From positions 1-45,825 of the forward strand of contig JBGPHT010000053.1 in NCBI GenBank assembly GCA_041484525.1: 45,825 nucleotides of DNA, read 5' to 3'. Under the pieces are notes generated by a model that ran no database searches, was not told where the DNA came from, and was given only the letters and a program-made list of their open reading frames with translations. The position numbers were made by a program, and so were the translations under genes. Origin of the DNA: JBGPHT01 sp041484525 (lineage in GTDB: Bacteria > Acidobacteriota > Terriglobia > Bryobacterales > Bryobacteraceae). Positions 41,182 through 45,825 of this stretch are shown here, piece by piece. Within the stretch, counting starts at the first letter, position 1; every line of letters starts with the position of its first letter.

Positions 41182-42027
41182 CTAGCCCTCTTTAGTCAGG
41201 AGGATTTCATCGGCTACGTCGGCGGCGGCCCTCATCTCGATCACGTCATGCACGCGCACTATATGGGCGCCCCCCAGGATGCACGCGCACACGGCCGCGG
41301 CCGTGGCAAACTTCGTCTCCTCAGGCGTGGGGTGCGCCAGGAACTGTTTGCGCGAGGGCCCTGCTAGGATCGGAACGTCCAGGCTGGCGAGTTGTCCGAG
41401 CCGCCCCACGATCAGCGAATTCTGCTCCTTGCGTTTGCCGAACCCGATTCCGGGATCGATCACCATCCGCGACTTGTCGATCCCCACGTGCCGCGCGCGG
41501 TTGACGGCCGCGTCCAGGTCGCGCGTGATGGTCTCCATCGGTTCCCGCATCGGGCCCAGCTTGGCCCACGTCTCGGGCCGCCCGCGCATGTGGTTCAGTA
41601 CCAACCCGGCGTCGTGATTCGAAACTACGCGCGACAACTGCGGCTCGAACGTCAGCCCGGACGGGTCGTTGATGATTTCGACTCCCAGCTCCAGCGCCCG
41701 CTCCGCTACCTCGGCCTTGTACGTGTCTACTGAAATCGGCACGCTGAGCTGGCCCTTCAGCCGTTTCAAAACCGGAATCAGCCGACGCATCTCCTCCGCC
41801 GCCGAGATGCGCGTCGAGCCCGGCCGCGTGGACTCGGCGCCGATATCGATGATGTCCGCTCCCTGTTCTTCCAACTCGACAGCCCGCGCAAACGCGCGGT
41901 CCGGGTCGGAATACTTGCCGCCATCGGAAAAGGAATCGGGCGTGACGTTCAGCACCGCCATCAACTGCGTGCGCTCACCCAGCTTGATTTCGCGCTGCTT
42001 CAGTTTCCAGTAGAAAAGCTTTCTCAC
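41182..42027 (-). CDS. folP: Dihydropteroate synthase
   Basis: A 281-residue folate enzyme joining DHPP with p-aminobenzoate. The pterin and pyrophosphate motifs are intact: MAVLNVTPDSFSDGGKYSD, DIIDIGAESTRPGS, ISVDTYKAEVAERAL and MVIDPGIGFGKRKEQN. GTG start at 42027 with AAGGA about nine bases upstream. It follows tyrS by 19 bases on the same strand and precedes the subtilase gene by 48, so it probably ends the miaB-to-folP transcript. A C-terminal AAADVADEILLTKEG tail is normal. Confidence 0.95.
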   Translation of the reverse strand: MRKLFYWKLKQREIKLGERTQLMAVLNVTPDSFSDGGKYSDPDRAFARAVELEEQGADIIDIGAESTRPGSTRISAAEEMRRLIPVLKRLKGQLSVPISVDTYKAEVAERALELGVEIINDPSGLTFEPQLSRVVSNHDAGLVLNHMRGRPETWAKLGPMREPMETITRDLDAAVNRARHVGIDKSRMVIDPGIGFGKRKEQNSLIVGRLGQLASLDVPILAGPSRKQFLAHPTPEETKFATAAAVCACILGGAHIVRVHDVIEMRAAADVADEILLTKEG

Positions 42028-42046
42028 CGTCCGTCCTTCCCGTTCC

Positions 42047-43243
42047 TTAACTGGTGACGCGCCGCCAGTTTTTGCCCACCTGAATCACCATCTCGCCGTG
42101 AGGACCTGCCAGTGCCACGTCGTTCACCTTCTCGCCGTTGATCTCCACCGCCCCGGCCTTGATCTTGCGCGCGCCGTCGCTCACCGATTCCGCCAGTCCG
42201 ACGCGCGCTAGCAGCTTATCCACGCGCAGGCCGTTGGCCGCTGTCACACCCTCGGGCATCGGCACTGTGGGCATGTCGGACGGCACTTCCTTACGACGCA
42301 CCACGCTGTTGAAGACCTCGGCCGCCCGTTCGGCTTCGACCGCGGGATGGAAGCCGGCGACGATCGATTTGCCCAGCGCGATCTTGGCCTCCATCGGATG
42401 CATGTTCGCACGGATGGCGGCGATCTGGGGCAGACTCTTGTCCGTGAGCAGCTCGTAATAGCGCCACATGAGGTCGTCCGAGATCTGCATCACTTTGCGG
42501 AACATCACCTCCGGCGGCTCCGCGATCCCGATGTAGTTGCCCAACGACTTCGACATCTTGTTGACGCCGTCCAGACCTTCGAGCAGCGGCGTCATGGCGA
42601 CGATCTGCGGCGGCTGGCCGGCATCCTTCTGCAACTCGCGCCCCACCAGCAGGTTAAATTTCTGATCCGTCCCGCCCATTTCCACATCGCACTTCAGGGC
42701 CACGGAATCGTAGCCTTGCGCCAGCGGATACAGCAACTCGTGCATCGAGATGGCTTCTCCACCCTGGTACCGCTTGGTGAAATCGTCGCGCTCGAGAATG
42801 CGCGCCACCGTGTACTTCGAGCACAGCCGCACGACGTCTTCGAACTTCATCGGCGCCAGCCACTGGCTGTTGAACCGGATCTCGGTCTTCTCCCGATCGA
42901 GGATCTTGAACACCTGCTGCTTGTAGGTTTCCGCGTTCTGCTCGATAGCTTCGCGCGTCATCGGCGGGCGTGTGATGTTGCGGCCGGTGGGGTCGCCGAT
43001 GATCCCGGTCATGTCTCCGATCAGGAAAATTACGGTGTGTCCCAGATCCTGGAAGTGTTTCATCTTGCGCAGCAGGACCGTGTGGCCCAGGTGCAGGTCG
43101 GGCGCCGTGGGATCGAACCCCGCCTTCACCCGCAAGGGCCGATTCTCCCGGGCGGCCGCAATCAGGCGCTCGCGAAGATCCTCTTCACGGATGATCTCCG
43201 CCATCCCTTTGCGCAGATAGGCGAGTTGCTCGTCGATGGTCAT
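42047..43243 (-). CDS. tyrS: Tyrosyl-tRNA synthetase
   Basis: A 398-residue class I synthetase. The HIGH motif is DLHLGHTVLL, tyrosine and tRNA contacts include GGTDQKFNLLVGRELQ, and the KMSKS motif is NKMSKSLGN. The C-terminal S4 RNA-binding domain runs NGLRVDKLLARVGLAESVSD. KMSKS rather than KFGKT marks the TyrZ-like clade. I chose ATG at 43243; a frame reaching further upstream has no family similarity. It lies between a small unknown gene and folP. Confidence 0.95.
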   Translation of the reverse strand: MTIDEQLAYLRKGMAEIIREEDLRERLIAAARENRPLRVKAGFDPTAPDLHLGHTVLLRKMKHFQDLGHTVIFLIGDMTGIIGDPTGRNITRPPMTREAIEQNAETYKQQVFKILDREKTEIRFNSQWLAPMKFEDVVRLCSKYTVARILERDDFTKRYQGGEAISMHELLYPLAQGYDSVALKCDVEMGGTDQKFNLLVGRELQKDAGQPPQIVAMTPLLEGLDGVNKMSKSLGNYIGIAEPPEVMFRKVMQISDDLMWRYYELLTDKSLPQIAAIRANMHPMEAKIALGKSIVAGFHPAVEAERAAEVFNSVVRRKEVPSDMPTVPMPEGVTAANGLRVDKLLARVGLAESVSDGARKIKAGAVEINGEKVNDVALAGPHGEMVIQVGKNWRRVTS

Positions 43244-43289
43244 GGGAAATCTCAAATTAGCACGCCGGCTCTGTCCACCCGCCGCCGCT

Positions 43290-43571
43290 CTAACCCAACG
43301 CAATCTTCAGATCTTCCGAGAACCTGCGGATCGCTTCCACCTGCGCTTCGTCGGCCGGAGTCTCGTGGCTCTTCGCCGCCAGTATCGCGCGCCCTTCGCG
43401 CCACACCAGATACGCCAGGCCGTTGTCAGTCATCACACCGGTGCTGCCGACCGAGCCCGTATGCGCTAGCAGCGCTACCATGTTTTCGCGGCCCAACAGG
43501 CTATACGCCTTGGTCTCCGCGAGCACTTGAATGTTGAACTTTTCGAGCCGCAGCCTGAGGTCGGGATTCAC
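43290..43571 (-). CDS. Small conserved-looking protein of unknown function
   Basis: A 93-residue protein with no domain I can name. Visible stretches are LRLEKFNIQVLAETKAYSLL, GRENMVALLAHTGSVGSTGV and MTDNGLAYLVWREGRAIL, with a C-terminal helix DEAQVEAIRRFSEDLK. It looks like a compact alpha/beta fold. Its ATG overlaps the bifunctional nuclease stop by 4 bp, and tyrS follows 46 bases later, so it is part of a translation-related operon. A role linked to the nuclease is a guess from coupling. Confidence 0.72.
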   Translation of the reverse strand: MNPDLRLRLEKFNIQVLAETKAYSLLGRENMVALLAHTGSVGSTGVMTDNGLAYLVWREGRAILAAKSHETPADEAQVEAIRRFSEDLKIALG

Positions 43572-44053
43572 ATCTTATATCGGCCGAGGTCCTCGTCATT
43601 GAGGCCCTCCAGCCAGCGCCGCAACTCTTCGTTGTTGACCTTGTCGGAAACCGCCGCGCCCAGTTTCGACGACTTCAGCACCGCTTCTTCCACGTAGATC
43701 GGGCAGTCCAGCCGCAACGCCAGTGCCAGCGCGTCGCTGGGACGCGAATCCACGCTGATCAACTCACCGTCGCGGTCCAGCCAGATCATGGCGTAGAACG
43801 TGTCGTCCTTCAACTCGCTCACCACGACTTTCCGCAGATCGGTGTTGAGCCCGAGGAGCAGGCTCTTGATGAGGTCGTGCGTCATCGGCCGCGGGGTCGA
43901 AACCTTTTCGATTTCAAGCGCGATGGCGTTCGCCTCGTACACTCCGACCCAGATGGGGAGGACCGCGTTGCCGCCCACGTCCCGGAGGATGACGATGGGC
44001 ATGTTGGTTACCGGGTCCATCATGAGCCCGCGAATCTTCATTTCGACTTCCAT
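43568..44053 (-). CDS. Bifunctional nuclease family protein (DUF151)
   Basis: A 161-residue protein of the DUF151/BFN family. Family stretches are MKIRGLMMDPVTNMPIVILRD, VLPIWVGVYEANAIALEIE, RPMTHDLIKSLLLGL and the acidic active-site segment SVDSRPSDALALALRLDCPI. Plant and bacterial members are reported as nucleases acting on RNA and DNA. I chose ATG at 44053, since GGGGGAGGG lies just upstream; an earlier ATG at 44074 precedes that ribosome site. It follows miaB by 21 bases. Confidence 0.92.
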   Translation of the reverse strand: MEVEMKIRGLMMDPVTNMPIVILRDVGGNAVLPIWVGVYEANAIALEIEKVSTPRPMTHDLIKSLLLGLNTDLRKVVVSELKDDTFYAMIWLDRDGELISVDSRPSDALALALRLDCPIYVEEAVLKSSKLGAAVSDKVNNEELRRWLEGLNDEDLGRYKM

Positions 44054-44074
44054 GGAGCCCTCCCCCATTTTCAA

Positions 44075-45403
44075 TTACACCACAGTTACGCTCTCGCCCA
44101 CTAGCGAGTTGGGCCCGGAGCGCGTCACCCGCACCGGCCGGTACTGCCCCACCAGCCCGTTTTCAGATGTGTCCTCGTGGGTGAAATTAAGGGTTCGGTT
44201 GTCCGACGTCCGCCCGATCCACTGTCCCAGCGACTCGTGGCGGCCTTCTACCAGCACTTCCTTCACGCTCCCGATCAGCTCCGCGTTCCGGCGGATCTGG
44301 ATGGCCCGCTGCTTCTCCTGCAGGATCAGGAGCCGCCGCTGCTTTTCATCCTCGGGTATGCGGTCCTCCATCGTGAGCGCCGCCGTGTTCGGCCGCGGCG
44401 AGTACTTGAAGCTGAAGAGCGAGTCGTACTGAACCTCGTCCAGCAAGTCGAGCGTCTTCTCGAAATCCGCATCCGTCTCGCCGGGGAAGCCGACGATGAT
44501 GTCGGTGGTGATCGAATAACTGCGCTTCGCCGATTTCAGCCACTCGATGCGCCGCATGTAATCGTCGCGCGTATATAGCCGGTCCATCGCCGCCAGTACG
44601 CGGCTCGATCCGGATTGCACCGGCAGATGTACGTGGTCGCACAGCACCGGATTGCCGTCCATCGCATCCACGATTCCCTTCACGAAATCGCGCGGGTGCG
44701 AGGTCGTGTAGCGCACGCGCCTGATGCCGTCGACCTGCGCCACGCGATCGAGCAGCGTGGCAAAGTCCCAGCCAGCGGGCGAGGGGTCGCGGTAACTGTT
44801 CACGATCTGGCCGAGAAGTTGGATCTCGGTGTAGCCCTGCTCCGCCAGGCGGCGCGCCTCAGCCATGACGCTGTCGCTGGTGCGGCTGCGCTCCGGCCCG
44901 CGGGTGAACGGCACCACGCAGTAGGCGCACGATTTGTCGCAGCCCTCGATGATCGTGATATATGCGCGGTGCGGGTTGTCGCGCCGCGTAAACGGAGTAT
45001 CGAACGTCTCGTCGGTATCGAGACTCAGGCCCGTGACCCGCCGGTTCCCGGCTTCGAGTTGCACCAGCATGTCGCCGAGCTTGGTGTAGCTGGCCGACCC
45101 GCACACCAGGCTGACGTGCGGCGCGCGATCGAAAATCTTCTCGCCTTCCTGTTGCGCCACGCAACCCAGCACACCGAAAATCTTGCCCTTCCCGGCGTCG
45201 CGCTTGAACTGCTGCAGGCGGTTGAAGACCTTCTGTTCGGCCTTGTCGCGGATGCTGCACGTGTTGTACAACACCAGCCCCGCGTCTTCCGGCTTCTCGA
45301 CTTGCCGATAGCCTTCCTCGACGAGCGTGCCGATCACCTTTTCGGAGTCATGCACATTCATCTGGCAGCCGAACGTCTCAATGTAGAAGGTTTTCGAAGA
45401 CAC
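44075..45403 (-). CDS. miaB: tRNA-2-methylthio-N6-dimethylallyladenosine synthase
   Basis: A 442-residue radical-SAM methylthiotransferase that modifies A37 of tRNAs reading UNN codons. The N-terminal cluster cysteines are Cys13 (FGCQMN), Cys49 (NTCSIRDKA) and Cys81 (GCVAQQ). The radical-SAM cluster is Cys155, Cys159 and Cys162 (EGCDKSCAYCVVPFTRG). A C-terminal TRAM domain follows (EVLVEGRHE ... LVGQYRPVRVT). QNVHDSEK-type and RDKAEQK signatures fit MiaB rather than MtaB or RimO. GTG start at 45403 with AGAAGGA upstream. It opens the operon miaB-bfn-unknown-tyrS-folP. Confidence 0.95.
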   Translation of the reverse strand: MSSKTFYIETFGCQMNVHDSEKVIGTLVEEGYRQVEKPEDAGLVLYNTCSIRDKAEQKVFNRLQQFKRDAGKGKIFGVLGCVAQQEGEKIFDRAPHVSLVCGSASYTKLGDMLVQLEAGNRRVTGLSLDTDETFDTPFTRRDNPHRAYITIIEGCDKSCAYCVVPFTRGPERSRTSDSVMAEARRLAEQGYTEIQLLGQIVNSYRDPSPAGWDFATLLDRVAQVDGIRRVRYTTSHPRDFVKGIVDAMDGNPVLCDHVHLPVQSGSSRVLAAMDRLYTRDDYMRRIEWLKSAKRSYSITTDIIVGFPGETDADFEKTLDLLDEVQYDSLFSFKYSPRPNTAALTMEDRIPEDEKQRRLLILQEKQRAIQIRRNAELIGSVKEVLVEGRHESLGQWIGRTSDNRTLNFTHEDTSENGLVGQYRPVRVTRSGPNSLVGESVTVV

Positions 45404-45418
45404 TGTCCTTCTATTGTA
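45404..45418 (-). promoter_or_regulatory. -10 box and ribosome site of miaB
   Basis: On the minus strand TACAAT (45418-45413) is followed by AGAAGGACA and the GTG at 45403. The -10 is nine bases from the start codon, and AGAAGGA fills the gap, so the site may serve either a very short leader or an upstream transcript. Confidence 0.4.
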
Positions 45419-45452
45419 GCGGGGCGGGGCTGGTAAGAAGGGGGGAGTGGGG

Positions 45453-45662
45453 TCAATGCGTGGCGATGGGCTTAGAATGACCTGTTCCGCCGCATCTCGG
45501 ACAAATGCCGGTGCCTCCGCAATTCGTGCATTTCGATTCCGGCGAGCTGATGCTTAAATTAACTCCCGAGCCGTAACACTCGGCGCATTTGCCTGTTGGG
45601 ATACCAAGAAAGAACGTGCTCTCCCGATAGCAGTCGGGGCACGAATTGGCTTTCGGCGGCAC
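45453..45662 (-). CDS. Small DnaJ-like CxxCxGxG zinc-finger protein
   Basis: A 69-residue cysteine-rich protein. Four CxxC pairs are visible: SCPDCYRE, KCAECYGSG, KCTNCGGTG and CPRCGGTG; the last three match the CxxCxGxG zinc repeats of DnaJ. No J domain is present. It may be a small zinc chaperone-like protein or the remainder of a longer gene cut by the transposon just upstream. The GTG at 45662 is tentative. TACAAT 15 bases upstream lies in the IS-derived gap (45663-45708) and could be its promoter. It points toward miaB on the same strand. Confidence 0.6.
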   Translation of the reverse strand: MPPKANSCPDCYRESTFFLGIPTGKCAECYGSGVNLSISSPESKCTNCGGTGICPRCGGTGHSKPIATH

Positions 45663-45708
45663 TTGCGTCCGACCGAAATTGTACGGGCGTGCGACATAGA
45701 AGTGGAGA

Positions 45709-45825
45709 TCAGGCCGCTCGGCGGGACTCCCAGTAATCCTCGAACCTGCCGTTAAGATGACAGCATCGAAGGGCGATGATGGAGTTGGCTCCGCGTACGG
45801 TCCAGAACATGCCAGAGCGTTTGAG
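45709..45825 (-). CDS. ISKra4-type transposase, C-terminal part (runs off the window)
   Basis: The last 38 codons on the minus strand read LKRSGMFWTVRGANSIIALR followed by CCHLNGRFEDYWESRRAA and TGA (45709-45711). This is the conserved end of ISKra4-family transposases. The N-terminal part lies beyond the window edge, so it is unknown whether the element is intact. The sequence after the stop toward the zinc-finger gene is probably the IS end. Confidence 0.75.
   Translation of the reverse strand, partial: LKRSGMFWTVRGANSIIALRCCHLNGRFEDYWESRRAA

Noticed and set aside
1..45825. CRISPR array, tRNA or rRNA gene, prophage
   Set aside because: No spaced identical repeats, no cloverleaf-like sequence in the short gaps, and no phage structural or integrase gene was seen.

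Overview
The window is a GC-rich, densely packed bacterial chromosome segment, most likely from an acidobacterium of the Solibacter/Bryobacter group. The best marker is the C-terminal domain of the secreted subtilase at 37873-41133, which matches the TIGR03437 'Solibacter C-terminal' type. The many secreted amidohydrolases, DinB/DUF1572 proteins and GTG/TTG starts fit that group. This assignment comes from recognising families by eye, not from a search. I see no rRNA, tRNA, CRISPR array, riboswitch or phage module, and no stretch over 300 bases without a gene.

Layout. 1-5290: a transposase N-terminal remnant, then a tightly overlapped set (S55-type secreted peptidase, secreted beta-propeller protein, DinB-like enzyme) and an anchored unknown. 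5327-8240: a hypothetical gene divergent from a YjbR protein, a YihY/BrkB membrane protein and a secreted alginate-lyase-family protein. 8262-11168: tryptophanase, FmdE-like zinc protein, thiE and an NTF2-like protein. 11182-13487 (minus): uvrB and a HicB antitoxin whose HicA partner is cut to 28 codons. 13571-18846: a five-gene cluster for trans-4-hydroxy-L-proline breakdown (deaminase, GntR regulator, 2-epimerase, FAD D-hydroxyproline oxidoreductase, and a fused 2Fe-2S/FAD subunit). 18893-20265: a secreted unknown and a DUF1572 protein. 20275-24376 (minus): three overlapping secreted amidohydrolase-like genes. 24540-26182: purM-purN. 26166-28396 (minus): a secreted esterase with a small conserved gene. 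28448-33024: rpiB, then minus-strand gamma-glutamyltransferase and a fused MFS/spermidine-synthase-like protein. 33092-36217: a lipoprotein amidohydrolase, a GHMP kinase resembling plant glucuronokinase, dtd and a small basic protein. 36284-37764: acpS, a CDP-alcohol phosphatidyltransferase and greA. 37873-45403 (minus): subtilase, folP, tyrS, a small unknown, a bifunctional nuclease and miaB. 45453-45825: a small CxxCxGxG protein and the C-terminus of an ISKra4-type transposase.

How the genes work together. The clearest pathway is hydroxyproline use: the epimerase makes cis-4-hydroxy-D-proline, the FAD and Fe-S subunits oxidise it, and the DapA-like enzyme deaminates the pyrroline to 2-oxoglutarate semialdehyde. 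The final semialdehyde dehydrogenase is not in the window. The miaB-to-folP block is translation and cofactor housekeeping. The many secreted hydrolases suggest a life on polymers, peptides and their debris.

Across the window, many first genes of transcription units carry a TAnnnT hexamer ending 5-10 bases before the start codon, which suggests that leaderless mRNA is common here. I found no single unmistakable new system. The strongest leads are the leaderless pattern, the amidohydrolase trio in which two members lack the metal-binding HxH, the hydroxyproline fusion protein whose linker is a palindromic DNA repeat, the plant-type glucuronokinase homologue, and the S55 peptidase with its motifs in reversed order.
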